From Agaricicola taiwanensis (GTDB lineage: Bacteria > Pseudomonadota > Alphaproteobacteria > Rhizobiales > Methylopilaceae), in contig NZ_BMCP01000003.1 of assembly GCF_014635245.1 (NCBI RefSeq), forward strand, positions 124,001 to 188,000: DNA of 64,000 bases, given 5' to 3'. Every line of letters starts with the position of its first letter. Position 1 is the first letter of the stretch. A program made the position numbers and the translations under genes. The notes under the pieces are model-generated. The model had not been told where the DNA came from. It did no database searches and saw only the letters and a program-made list of their open reading frames with translations. This document shows positions 26,675 through 34,854 of this stretch, in pieces.

Positions 26675-27790
26675 TTACGCCAGCCAGAGGGTCGCCTTTT
26701 CGGTCAGGCGCACCTGCACCCTGTCGCCAAGCTCGTAAAGGTGCACTCCGTTCTGGAAGACCTCGTCGATGATGATCTCGGTGCCCCCGACCTCGATGCC
26801 GTATCGTGTAAAAGATCCCAGGAACTCGCGGCGTATGATGCTGCCGCCGATGCTGCCGGCGGACGGTTCGGTGGAGGCAGGGCCGAGGCTTGCGGCCTGA
26901 GGCCGGAACACCAACTGTGCATCCGCCGGAACCACAGCTTCGGGCGGAATGACGATCTGCCCGCGGCCGGCAATGTTGAAGGTGCGATCAGCGCCCTCGC
27001 CGGTGACCTTCCCCTTCAGCACATTCGCCGTCCCGAGAAAGGTCGCGACGAAGAGGTTGGCCGGTCGTTCGTAGAGCTCCATCGGGGTTCCAACCTGCTG
27101 GATGACGCCGTCATTCATGACCGCGATGCGATCGCAGACGGCATTCGCCTCTTCCTGATCATGCGTCACGAAGATGGTGGTGAGGCCAAGGCGTTGCTGG
27201 AGATCACGCAGTTCCCGGCGCACCTGGACCCGCATCTTGGCATCGAGGTTGGATAGCGGCTCATCCAGCAGCAGCACCTTGGGCTCGATCACGATGGTGC
27301 GTGCCAGGGCGACCCGCTGCTGCTGTCCGCCCGAAAGCTGGGACGGCCGCCGGTCGGCGAGGTGCGAAAGCCCCACCAGCGCCAGTGCCGCATCCACCCG
27401 ACGGTTGATCTCGGCCCGCGGCAGCCGGCGCTCCTCCAGCCCGAACGCGAGGTTGGCTCGGACCGTCATATGGGGCCAGAGCGCGTAGTTCTGGAAGACA
27501 AGTCCAACATTACGCTTCCACGGCGGCAGGTCGCCGATGTCACTGCCGTTGATGAGCACACGGCCGCTGCGCGCCGTGTTGAAGCCGGCGATGAGGCGCA
27601 GAAGGGTGGTCTTGCCGCATCCCGACGGGCCCAGGAAGGCGAAGAATTCCCCTGGCTCGATGGTGAGGTTGATGTCCTTGAGAACGTGGTGCTCGCCATA
27701 GGAGACATGCACGCCCTCCACGCGCACATCCACCGGCGCGACCTGGATGGCCTCGGCGGCGGTATCGGCCGGCCCGCTCTGCATGTTCAT
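26675..27790 (-). CDS. ABC transporter ATP-binding protein (PotA/FbpC-like)
   Basis: The ATPase of the importer that follows phnF. The 371-residue protein has Walker A GPSGCGKT (residues 54-61), signature [14 protein letters not shown], Walker B VLLLDEP and the switch region [12 protein letters not shown]-terminal TOBE/OB regulatory domain of about 120 residues follows (from [12 protein letters not shown]). The ATG at 27790 overlaps the permease stop (ATGA); the upstream frame is a shadow. It is the last gene of a three-gene minus-strand operon and is convergent with phnF. Fe3+, polyamine and aminoethylphosphonate importers all use this ATPase type. Confidence 0.9.
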   Translation of the reverse strand: MNMQSGPADTAAEAIQVAPVDVRVEGVHVSYGEHHVLKDINLTIEPGEFFAFLGPSGCGKTTLLRLIAGFNTARSGRVLINGSDIGDLPPWKRNVGLVFQNYALWPHMTVRANLAFGLEERRLPRAEINRRVDAALALVGLSHLADRRPSQLSGGQQQRVALARTIVIEPKVLLLDEPLSNLDAKMRVQVRRELRDLQQRLGLTTIFVTHDQEEANAVCDRIAVMNDGVIQQVGTPMELYERPANLFVATFLGTANVLKGKVTGEGADRTFNIAGRGQIVIPPEAVVPADAQLVFRPQAASLGPASTEPSAGSIGGSIIRREFLGSFTRYGIEVGGTEIIIDEVFQNGVHLYELGDRVQVRLTEKATLWLA

Positions 27791-29502
27791 TGGCTCATCC
27801 CCGTGTTTTTCTGACTTCGCGCGATGATGATCTGCGACAGCACCGTACAGGCGGCGACCAGGAGAACGGCGATGACGCCGAGAGCAGCGCCCGGTCCGCG
27901 CCCCGCGGCCGACTGCATGAAGACATAGAGGCCGTAGGCGAGCGGCGCGTCGGAATTGGTCTGCACCAGCATCAGGGCGGCCGAGAGCTCCACCGCGGCG
28001 GTGGCAAAGCTGGTGACGAAGCCGGCGAGGATGCCGCCCATCATCAGCGGAACCACCACGCGCCTCACGGTACGGGTGGGCGTTGCTCCCACGTTCTGGG
28101 CTGCCTCCTCGAGCGCGATGGAAATCTGCTGCAGGGCTGCGAAGCAGGCGCGGAGGGCATAGGGCAGGCGCCGGATCGCCAGCGCCAGCACGATGACGAG
28201 CCAAAGGCTGGTGAGCGGCGCGCCGTTGGGCAGCTGCACGCCGTAGAAGGTTCGAAGGTAGCCGATGCCGAGAACGACGCCGGGGACGGCAAGGGCCGCG
28301 GTGGCCGCCCAATCAAGCCACTGGCGGCCCACCAGCTTCGTGCGCAGCACGAGATAGGCGATGGCCGTTCCCAGCACCACGTCGATGACGCCCGCCAGGG
28401 ACGCGTAGAGCAGGGTGTTCTTGATGTAGAGGAAACTGTCGCTGAAGACGCGCTCGTAATGCGCGGTGGTAAAGGCGTCGGGCAGCGGGCTGAACGACCA
28501 GATGGTGGCGAATGACAGGAGGGTCAGCGCGACGTGCGGCGCGAGCACCAGGGCAAGGATGACCAGGACGACGGCGTAGGCGAGCAGCTTCTCAAGAGGC
28601 CGCATCCTGCGTCGGGCCAGGCCGCCTCCGCCGCGCTGCGTGGTGGCGTAGTCCCGTCCCCGGAACGCCAGCGCCGAGATCCACATGGCTGCCACCGATA
28701 CCACGATGAGGATGACCGCGATCACATAGCCCATGGGGTCAGTGATGCCGATGGAGGTGACCCGCAGATAGGCCTGCGGAGCCAGCATGTCCTTGACGTT
28801 GAGCAGCAAGGGGGTCGCCAGGTCGTCGAAGACCTTCACGAAGACGAGCGAAGCGCCGGCAATGTAGCCGGGCATGGCCAGTGGGAAGACGATGCGGCGA
28901 AACAGGCGAATGCCTGACGAACCGAGGTTCTGCGCGGCTTCCTCCATGGAGCGGTCGATGTTCCTCAGTGCGGCGGAAAGATTGATGAGGATGAAGGGAA
29001 AATAGTGGATCGCCTGGACGAAGATGACGCCGTTCAGCCCTTCCATGAAGGGGACGCGCAGACCGAACCAGTCGTAGAGCAGGAGGTTGATGGAGCCGTT
29101 GCGGCCGAACAGCAGCTGCATTGCAACGGCGCCCACGAATGGCGGCATGATCAACGGCAGGAAGCCGAGCGTCTGGATGATGGCGGAGCCGCGGAAATCG
29201 AACCGCGTGGTGATGTAGGCGAGCGGCAGCGCGAAAACGGAGGCCAGGACGACGGTGAGGGTCGACACATAGAAGGAATTCCACAATGACCGCATGAACA
29301 GGTCGTTGGCGAAGAAATCCTGGATGTTGACCAGCGTGAAGGCACCGGTGCCGCGTTCGGTGAAGGCCACATAGACCACCGAGGCGGTGGGAATGATCAA
29401 GAACAGCGCAAGAAAAACCGCGATCAGGATAGCCACGACGGCGGGACCCGGGCTTCCCAGGCCACGGCGGCGCGGCAACGCCTCCGAGAGAGCAACTGTC
29501 AT
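27787..29502 (-). CDS. ABC transporter permease, two fused permease domains (FbpB/AepW-like)
   Basis: A 571-residue membrane protein made of two six-helix permease units joined head to tail, each with an EAA loop (MEEAAQNLGSSGIRLFRRIV in the first half, LEEAAQNVGATPTRTVRRVV in the second). One chain therefore forms the whole channel. This layout is usual for Fe3+, 2-aminoethylphosphonate and related anion importers. ATG 29502 follows a GGA-type ribosome site; an earlier GTG at 29529 is weaker. The gene follows the binding-protein gene after 78 bp containing stem-loops and overlaps the ATPase gene by 4 bp. Confidence 0.9.
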   Translation of the reverse strand: MTVALSEALPRRRGLGSPGPAVVAILIAVFLALFLIIPTASVVYVAFTERGTGAFTLVNIQDFFANDLFMRSLWNSFYVSTLTVVLASVFALPLAYITTRFDFRGSAIIQTLGFLPLIMPPFVGAVAMQLLFGRNGSINLLLYDWFGLRVPFMEGLNGVIFVQAIHYFPFILINLSAALRNIDRSMEEAAQNLGSSGIRLFRRIVFPLAMPGYIAGASLVFVKVFDDLATPLLLNVKDMLAPQAYLRVTSIGITDPMGYVIAVILIVVSVAAMWISALAFRGRDYATTQRGGGGLARRRMRPLEKLLAYAVVLVILALVLAPHVALTLLSFATIWSFSPLPDAFTTAHYERVFSDSFLYIKNTLLYASLAGVIDVVLGTAIAYLVLRTKLVGRQWLDWAATAALAVPGVVLGIGYLRTFYGVQLPNGAPLTSLWLVIVLALAIRRLPYALRACFAALQQISIALEEAAQNVGATPTRTVRRVVVPLMMGGILAGFVTSFATAAVELSAALMLVQTNSDAPLAYGLYVFMQSAAGRGPGAALGVIAVLLVAACTVLSQIIIARSQKNTGMSQ

Positions 29503-29542
29503 ATCTGTTCCATCCGGTGGCGAGCGCACTCGCCCTCAAGGG

Positions 29543-29573
29543 CGGGGCCGAACTCAAGTCGAATTCGGCCCCG
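29543..29573 (-). promoter_or_regulatory. Stem-loop between binding-protein and permease genes
   Basis: A perfect 10-bp inverted repeat (29543-29552 and 29564-29573, 11-base loop) starts eight bases after the binding-protein stop. A smaller 6-bp hairpin follows near 29518-29533. No T-run is present. Probably an mRNA stability or attenuation element raising receptor output. Confidence 0.55.
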
Positions 29574-29580
29574 GGAGCGT

Positions 29581-30900
29581 TCAGCGCGCCAGTTTGGCGG
29601 CCTCGTCCACCTTGGCCTTCGCCTTGGCGTAGTTGTCGCGCGCGAAGGTCGCCCACTGTTGTTCCAGTTCGGCCTGGCGGGCGCCCTTTTCTTTTGCGCC
29701 GGTGAAGGCACCGGTGATCTCCGCGCTGCTCGCCTGTTCCTCGGTGACGGGCATGGAGGCGATCATGTCGCGTGCTTCCTTGATGAGGGCGCGGGCTTGC
29801 GGATTGTCGGCCTTGTCGAGCGCTGCCTCCGCCTCGTGGATCGCCTTGGTGACCTCCTTGAGGTTGTCGAGCTGGAAGGAGATGAGCTGGTCGAACAGAG
29901 TGTCGACGACCGCGGTTCGCGCGCCGGATTTGTCCACGTCGAACATCATCATGGAGCTGAACTGCGGATCCTTGAACGGGTTCGGATAGCCGTCCGGCGC
30001 ATCGGCGTAGACCGCCGGGTTGATCGGGAGGCGCCGGATCGTCGGCTCCAGCAGCACCTTCTGTCCTTCGGAAGACAGGAGATAGTCCACGAACGTCGCG
30101 GCGCCTTCCTTGTTGGGTGCATTGGCCACGATGCCGACATTGGCCGGCACCACCGTGGTGACCGTGGGATAGACGAACTTCACCGGAAAGCCTGCGCCCT
30201 GGGCGGAGAAGGCGAAGAAGTCGATGACGATGCCGTAGCCGACCTGTCCTGAGTTGACCGCTTCCGGCACGCCGAACGATCGCTCGGTGATGGTCTGGAA
30301 GTTGCCGGCGACTTCCTTGAGCGTGCGCCAGCCCTCATTCCATCCCTCGCCCTGGAGAATGGTCTCGACGGTGAGGTGGGTGGTGCCTGATCGCGCCGGG
30401 GATGCGATGGCGACGTGATCGAAGTAAGCCGGCTTGGCCAGGTCCTGCCAGTCCTTCGGATCGGGCAGATCATTGGCCTCGGCATAACGCGTGTTCCACA
30501 TGATGCCGTAGCCGGAGGCGGCAAAACCGAAATAGAAGCCATCGGGATCATTGATCGGATAGGCGCCGACCTTGTCCGGCAAGCCCTTTACCGTCGGCTC
30601 GTATTTCTGCAGCAGATCCTTGTCTTTCAACACTTCGAAGGCATCGGGCGCTGACGCCCAGAAGATATCGAGCTGATTGTTGGAGCGTGTTTCCTCCAGG
30701 TATTTCACGCCCGCGTTGGTGTTTCGGTTCTGGATATCGAGGGTGATGCCGGGATTGGCCTTCTCGAAGCTGGCCTTGATCGGATCGGTCACGTCCTTTG
30801 AGAAGGACGTCGTGATCGCGACACGGCTGTTCTGAGCATGGGCCGGAGCGAACATGGCGGATGTGGCCAGCGCCGCGGCCAGCAAGACAAATCGGTTCAT
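29581..30900 (-). CDS. Extracellular solute-binding protein (PgtC/AepX-like)
   Basis: A periplasmic binding protein of 439 residues with a signal peptide cleaved after APAHA (residue 22). The type II binding-protein fold is evident from VAITTSFSKDVTDPIKASFEKANPGI, AASGYGIMWNTRYAEANDLP and IDFFAFSAQGAGFPVKFVYP. The last 100 residues form charged helices that are longer than in most Fe3+ receptors. Relatives bind phosphoglycerates, hexose phosphates, Fe3+ or 2-aminoethylphosphonate. Its place beside phnF favours an organophosphate or phosphonate ligand, but this is inference. A GGAGG site precedes the ATG. A 12-bp inverted repeat lies upstream. Confidence 0.82.
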   Translation of the reverse strand: MNRFVLLAAALATSAMFAPAHAQNSRVAITTSFSKDVTDPIKASFEKANPGITLDIQNRNTNAGVKYLEETRSNNQLDIFWASAPDAFEVLKDKDLLQKYEPTVKGLPDKVGAYPINDPDGFYFGFAASGYGIMWNTRYAEANDLPDPKDWQDLAKPAYFDHVAIASPARSGTTHLTVETILQGEGWNEGWRTLKEVAGNFQTITERSFGVPEAVNSGQVGYGIVIDFFAFSAQGAGFPVKFVYPTVTTVVPANVGIVANAPNKEGAATFVDYLLSSEGQKVLLEPTIRRLPINPAVYADAPDGYPNPFKDPQFSSMMMFDVDKSGARTAVVDTLFDQLISFQLDNLKEVTKAIHEAEAALDKADNPQARALIKEARDMIASMPVTEEQASSAEITGAFTGAKEKGARQAELEQQWATFARDNYAKAKAKVDEAAKLAR

Positions 30901-30953
30901 ACTGTTTCCTCCGAAAGGCAGGCGATTATCACTCGCTGTTTTCTGCCGCCCGG

Positions 30954-31001
30954 AATTGTGACAGTCGTTCCGGCCATCGGCAACACAGAACTGTCACAAT
31001 T
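30954..31001. promoter_or_regulatory. Widely spaced perfect 12-bp inverted repeat
   Basis: AATTGTGACAGT (30954-30965) and ACTGTCACAATT (30990-31001) are exact reverse complements separated by 24 bases, 54-101 bp upstream of the binding-protein gene and divergent from the oxidase operon. Each arm contains CTGTCAC, which resembles half a Pho box, but the direct-repeat partner is missing. A GATAAT-like -10 lies closer to the binding-protein gene. The regulator is unknown. Confidence 0.55.
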
Positions 31002-31123
31002 GGGCGCGGGCCTTCATCGTCTTCGTTCCGATCGCTGCCGCACGCCATCATAAAGGTTCCAGTACAGGGAACGTGTGCTGCTCTGGCGTGTTCTAGGTGT
31101 CTGGGGCGAGGTAACGGCGGCCG

Positions 31124-31702
31124 ATGTGGACGGACAGTAGTTTTCTGGGGCCTCTCAGCGGGCACATGCTGCAGCACATCGTGCTGATGAACCTGATTGC
31201 TCCGGCCATCGCCTATTGCCTCAGGGATATGCTGCCCAAAGAGCTGTGGCGGAGTTGGCCCTATGCCACCGCCGTCCAGATCGCGCTGATCTGGGGCTGG
31301 CATGCGCCGTCCGTGCTGGAGAGCGCCTTTACCTCCATGTTCCTGATGGGGCTGATGCACGCCTCGCTTTTTGCCGCGGCGCTGTGGTTCTGGGGGACGC
31401 TCGCGAGCATGGCGGGGAATGCGCGCTGGCGCGCGCTGTTCGCGCTGCTTGTCACTGGAAAGCTGTTCTGTCTCCTCGGAGCGCTCCTGGTCTTCGCGCC
31501 GCGAAGCCTGTTTGACGGTTTTTACGATCTCTGCGGCCCTGCCTGGCAGGGCGCGGCGCGGGCCGAGGACCAGCATTTCGCCGGCCTGATGATGCTGATC
31601 GCCTGTCCGCTCAGCTATGTGGCGGCAGGCGTTCTGATATCCGAGCGGTGGTTCCGTGAGCTGGAAATGCTGGATCGTCGCGATGATCGATCGATTATCT
31701 GA
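31124..31702 (+). CDS. CtaG-like cytochrome c oxidase assembly protein
   Basis: A membrane protein of 192 residues with about five hydrophobic helices, related to the caa3-type CtaG family that helps insert copper into oxidase subunits. Family features include the His-rich HMLQHIVLMNLIAPAIAYC start and IWGWHAPSVLESAF, plus HASLFAAALWFWG and EDQHFAGLMMLIAC. It is shorter than most CtaG proteins (about 250-300 residues). An in-frame stop at 31112-31114 rules out a longer start, so one or two N-terminal helices appear absent. It begins the oxidase operon and overlaps the cytochrome gene by 20 bp. Confidence 0.8.
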   Translation: MWTDSSFLGPLSGHMLQHIVLMNLIAPAIAYCLRDMLPKELWRSWPYATAVQIALIWGWHAPSVLESAFTSMFLMGLMHASLFAAALWFWGTLASMAGNARWRALFALLVTGKLFCLLGALLVFAPRSLFDGFYDLCGPAWQGAARAEDQHFAGLMMLIACPLSYVAAGVLISERWFRELEMLDRRDDRSII

Positions 31703-32807
31703 GAAGCTCCCGCCCCTCAGCAGGCTTCAGCGTCTCGGTGTTTCCCTCGCCATCGTCGTCGGTGTCCTGGTGATCGCCGGAGGCGTCTTTGTCCTTTCCG
31801 GCACCTATAATATCGCCGCCGGCCGTGACCACCTTTCGGTCACCACCTGGCTGCTGGAGGTGGTGCGAGACCGATCGATCGCCGCGCGCACCAGCAACAT
31901 CAAGGCGCCCCCGCTCGATGATCCCGACCTCATCGAGCTCGGCGCGCGGCACTACCGTGATGCCTGCAGCTTCTGCCATGGCACGCCGGGGACGCCCAAG
32001 AACCCGGTGGTGGCCCAGATGCTGCCCGCGCCGCCCGATCTCACCCTCTCACCGGAGCGCTACACCCCGGAGGAGCTTTACTGGATCATTGAGAACGGGT
32101 TGAAGTACACCGGCATGCCGGCCTGGTCCGCGGAACATCGCGGCGACGAGGTGTGGTCGGCCGTCGCCTTCATCATGGACCTTCATCGCAACGGGCCGGC
32201 GCGTTACGCGGCCATCGCGGCGGAAGTGCCGCCTGCTTCCATGGAAGGAGAGGAAGGAGGCGATCTTGCCCCGCTGGCAGAATGCGTGACCTGCCATGGT
32301 GATGGGAAACGGCCTCCCGTCAGCGACCTCGTACCGAGCCTCAACGGCCAGTCCCGGTCTTACCTTGCCCGGGCGCTCGACGAATACCGCGGACTGGTTC
32401 GCCCGAGCGGCGTCATGGCGGTGGCCGCGGATGGGCTCAGCGACGCGCAGGTCGAGGCCCTTGCCTCCTACTACGCGGGGCTGCCGGATGTCCGAGGTTC
32501 TATGTCGCCGGTGGAAGGGGATGCCGCGAAAGGCCGCGAGATCGCATTGTCCGGTTTTCGAGATGGAAATGTGCCGGCCTGTGCCGCCTGCCATGCCGGC
32601 GCCGGACGAGCGGCGAATGCGTCACTGGAAGGACTGTCAGCCAGTTACATCACCGGGCAGCTGAACCTGTGGCGGAATGGGGAACGGGCCGATTCCGGCC
32701 ATGGCGCCATCATGATGCCGATTGCGAAGCGGCTCACGGAGCAGCAGATCAAGGATGTGGCCGCCTATTATCAGGCTGAGGCGGTGGCCCAGGAGGAGGC
32801 ACGATGA
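31683..32807 (+). CDS. Membrane-anchored triheme cytochrome c
   Basis: A 374-residue electron carrier with one N-terminal membrane helix (about residues 18-40) and three haem c motifs: CSFCH (95-99), CVTCH (201-205) and CAACH (300-304). The first unit is a lone class I domain, and the last two resemble a tandem c4-type pair. Methionines such as YTGMPAW and MMPIAKR can serve as distal ligands. It probably hands electrons from the bc1 complex to CoxB. ATG 31683 was preferred; an earlier GTG at 31656 lies deep in ctaG. The end overlaps coxB by 4 bp. Confidence 0.88.
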   Translation: MIDRLSEKLPPLSRLQRLGVSLAIVVGVLVIAGGVFVLSGTYNIAAGRDHLSVTTWLLEVVRDRSIAARTSNIKAPPLDDPDLIELGARHYRDACSFCHGTPGTPKNPVVAQMLPAPPDLTLSPERYTPEELYWIIENGLKYTGMPAWSAEHRGDEVWSAVAFIMDLHRNGPARYAAIAAEVPPASMEGEEGGDLAPLAECVTCHGDGKRPPVSDLVPSLNGQSRSYLARALDEYRGLVRPSGVMAVAADGLSDAQVEALASYYAGLPDVRGSMSPVEGDAAKGREIALSGFRDGNVPACAACHAGAGRAANASLEGLSASYITGQLNLWRNGERADSGHGAIMMPIAKRLTEQQIKDVAAYYQAEAVAQEEAR

Positions 32808-33793
32808 TGCACCGCCTCGCGCGTCTCCTGTGGCTAGCTTCCGGAGCGCTGGCGCTCACGGCCTGCGCGGGCGAGCAATCCGCCTTCACTCCCAAGGGCA
32901 TCGAGGCGGAGCGGATCGACACCCTGTTCTGGGTGATGACCATTGCCGGTGGGGTGATCTTCGCCGTGGTGGCAGGCCTGACGCTGGCCGCCATGCTTGG
33001 GGGCCCGCGCCTGCGGGCGAAAATCGCCAGCGAAAAGCTCGTCATCGGCGCGGGCATCCTGTTCCCGGTGGTGTCGCTGACGGCGCTGCTCTTCTGGGGG
33101 TTCATGCTGATGCGGGCCGGTGAGGCAACCGAGCCTTCCGCGATCCGGGTTTCCATCAGCGGCGAGCGGTGGTGGTGGCGCGTGACCTATGAGGATGAGG
33201 CCGGGCGGACCGTCGACACCGCCAATGAGCTTCATCTGCCGGTCGGACAGCCGGTCACCCTGACGCTGACGAGCCCGGACGTGATCCACAGCTTCTGGGT
33301 GCCGCAGCTTGCCGGCAAACTGGACATGATCCCGGGCCGGGAAAACATACTCACCCTCACCGCCACGCAGCCAGGGATCAGCCGCGGGCAATGTGCTGAA
33401 TATTGCGGCGGAGCCCACGCTCTGATGTCCTTCTATGTGGTGGCGCAGGAGCCGGACGAGTTCCGCCGCTGGCTTGATGCGGAGGCCGGCGCGGCGCGGC
33501 CGCCTGAGGGTGCGGAGGCCTTGGAGGGACAGCGCCTGTTTGCGGCACATGGTTGCGGTGCCTGCCATGCCGTGCGCGGCACGGAGGCGCTTGGCACCAT
33601 TGGACCCGATCTCACCCATGTGGGCAGCCGGCATTCGCTCGCCGCCGCCGCGCTGCCCAACCGGACGGAGGATTTCGCGCGCTGGATCCGGGACAGCGAC
33701 CACATCAAGCCGGAAAATCTGATGCCGCCGTACCGGATTTTCAGCGAGGAAGAGCTTGCGGCGCTGGCAGCCTATCTCGAGGGGCTGCGGTGA
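32804..33793 (+). CDS. Cytochrome c oxidase subunit II with fused haem c domain
   Basis: The electron-entry subunit of a caa3-type oxidase, 329 residues. A lipoprotein signal ends at LTAC (C21), and two membrane helices follow (about 40-65 and 82-104). A cupredoxin domain holds the complete CuA site: H162, C197, E199, C201, H205 and M208. A C-terminal cytochrome c domain carries C251-G-A-C-H255. It is preceded by GGAGGAGG and overlaps the triheme cytochrome gene. Its stop overlaps the start of the exchanger gene by one base, so that unexpected neighbour is translationally coupled. Confidence 0.94.
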   Translation: MMHRLARLLWLASGALALTACAGEQSAFTPKGIEAERIDTLFWVMTIAGGVIFAVVAGLTLAAMLGGPRLRAKIASEKLVIGAGILFPVVSLTALLFWGFMLMRAGEATEPSAIRVSISGERWWWRVTYEDEAGRTVDTANELHLPVGQPVTLTLTSPDVIHSFWVPQLAGKLDMIPGRENILTLTATQPGISRGQCAEYCGGAHALMSFYVVAQEPDEFRRWLDAEAGAARPPEGAEALEGQRLFAAHGCGACHAVRGTEALGTIGPDLTHVGSRHSLAAAALPNRTEDFARWIRDSDHIKPENLMPPYRIFSEEELAALAAYLEGLR

Positions 33794-34854
33794 TGGATTT
33801 CGCCCAATTCAGTCCTGTCATCAACGCTATCATTTTCGTCGCGGCCGGCGTGGTCGTGTGGCTCGCCGGTGCCCGGATCACGACCTATGCCAATGCGCTC
33901 AGCATAAAAACAGGCTTCGGCGAGGCCATAGTCGGCATGCTCCTTCTGGCCGGCATCACGTCGCTGCCTGAGGTCGGGGTCACCATCACCTCCGCCGCCA
34001 CCGGAGCGGTGGATATGGCCGTCAACAGCATGTTCGGCAGCATCGCGTTCCAGATCGTCATCCTTGCCGTCGTCGATCTTCTAATTGGACGTCGCGCGCT
34101 GACGGCGGTGGTGCCTGATCCCATGGTGATGCTGCAGGGCGGGTTGAACGTGCTGCTTCTAGCCCTGGTGGTGGCCGGCATGATCGTCGGAGATGTGTCT
34201 ATCGCTGGGGTGGGTGCTTGGGTCTGGGCCAGCCTCGGAGCCTATGTGGCGAGTGTCTATATCATGGCGCAGTCTCAAGGCAGGCGACCATGGCTTGCTG
34301 CGTCGCATGGAAAGGTTGATCGCCGCCTCGACGAGCAGCGGAAGAAGGCGCAGGCTGCCGCAGGAGATGAGCACGGAGATGAATCTCTAACGCGCATCAT
34401 TGTCTGGATTGCCGGTCTCGCGGCGGTCGTCCTTGGCGCAGGCTATCTGCTGGCCATGACCGGCGATGCATTGGCTGAACAATCCGGGCTCGGTGGCAGC
34501 TTCATGGGATTTCTTCTTCTGGCCGCCGCAAGTTCACTGCCCGAGTTGAGTACCGCCATCACAGCCGCGCAAAAAGGGCTCTACACCCTTGCGATCTCCG
34601 ACATCTTGGGCACGAACCTCATCAATATCGCCTTGCTGTTTCCCATCGATGCCATCTCGGACGGCGAGCCGGTGCTCAACGCGTCCGGGCGTTTCGCTCA
34701 ATTCGGCGCCCTGCTCGGCATCATGGTGACCGCTCTGTTCGTCGTCGGCCTTGCCGAGCGAGGCGATAAAACAGTGGCCCGCATGGGGCTCGATTCCATC
34801 GCCGTCTTCGCCGTCTATGGTATCGGTCTCATCATATTGTATGTGCTGCGATGA
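33793..34854 (+). CDS. Sodium/calcium exchanger family (CaCA) membrane protein
   Basis: A cation antiporter of the CaCA superfamily (YrbG-like), 353 residues with about ten helices in two inverted halves. The ion-binding alpha repeats are intact: G-I-T-S-L-P-E at residues 54-60 and S-S-L-P-E near 246-250, with acidic residues that coordinate cations. A soluble loop of about 45 charged residues separates the halves. It lies between coxB and coxA, overlapping the first by one base and the second by four, so it is made with the oxidase. The transported ion cannot be told from the sequence. Confidence 0.88.
   Translation: MDFAQFSPVINAIIFVAAGVVVWLAGARITTYANALSIKTGFGEAIVGMLLLAGITSLPEVGVTITSAATGAVDMAVNSMFGSIAFQIVILAVVDLLIGRRALTAVVPDPMVMLQGGLNVLLLALVVAGMIVGDVSIAGVGAWVWASLGAYVASVYIMAQSQGRRPWLAASHGKVDRRLDEQRKKAQAAAGDEHGDESLTRIIVWIAGLAAVVLGAGYLLAMTGDALAEQSGLGGSFMGFLLLAAASSLPELSTAITAAQKGLYTLAISDILGTNLINIALLFPIDAISDGEPVLNASGRFAQFGALLGIMVTALFVVGLAERGDKTVARMGLDSIAVFAVYGIGLIILYVLR

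Noticed and set aside
30954-31001. Reading the inverted repeat as a CRP site (TGTGA and TCACA are present).
   Set aside because: CRP needs TGTGA-N6-TCACA. Here the two elements are more than 30 bp apart, so a single CRP dimer cannot span them.
30954-31001. Reading the CTGTCAC elements as a Pho box.
   Set aside because: A Pho box needs two direct repeats 11 bp apart. The flanking bases at that distance do not match on either strand.
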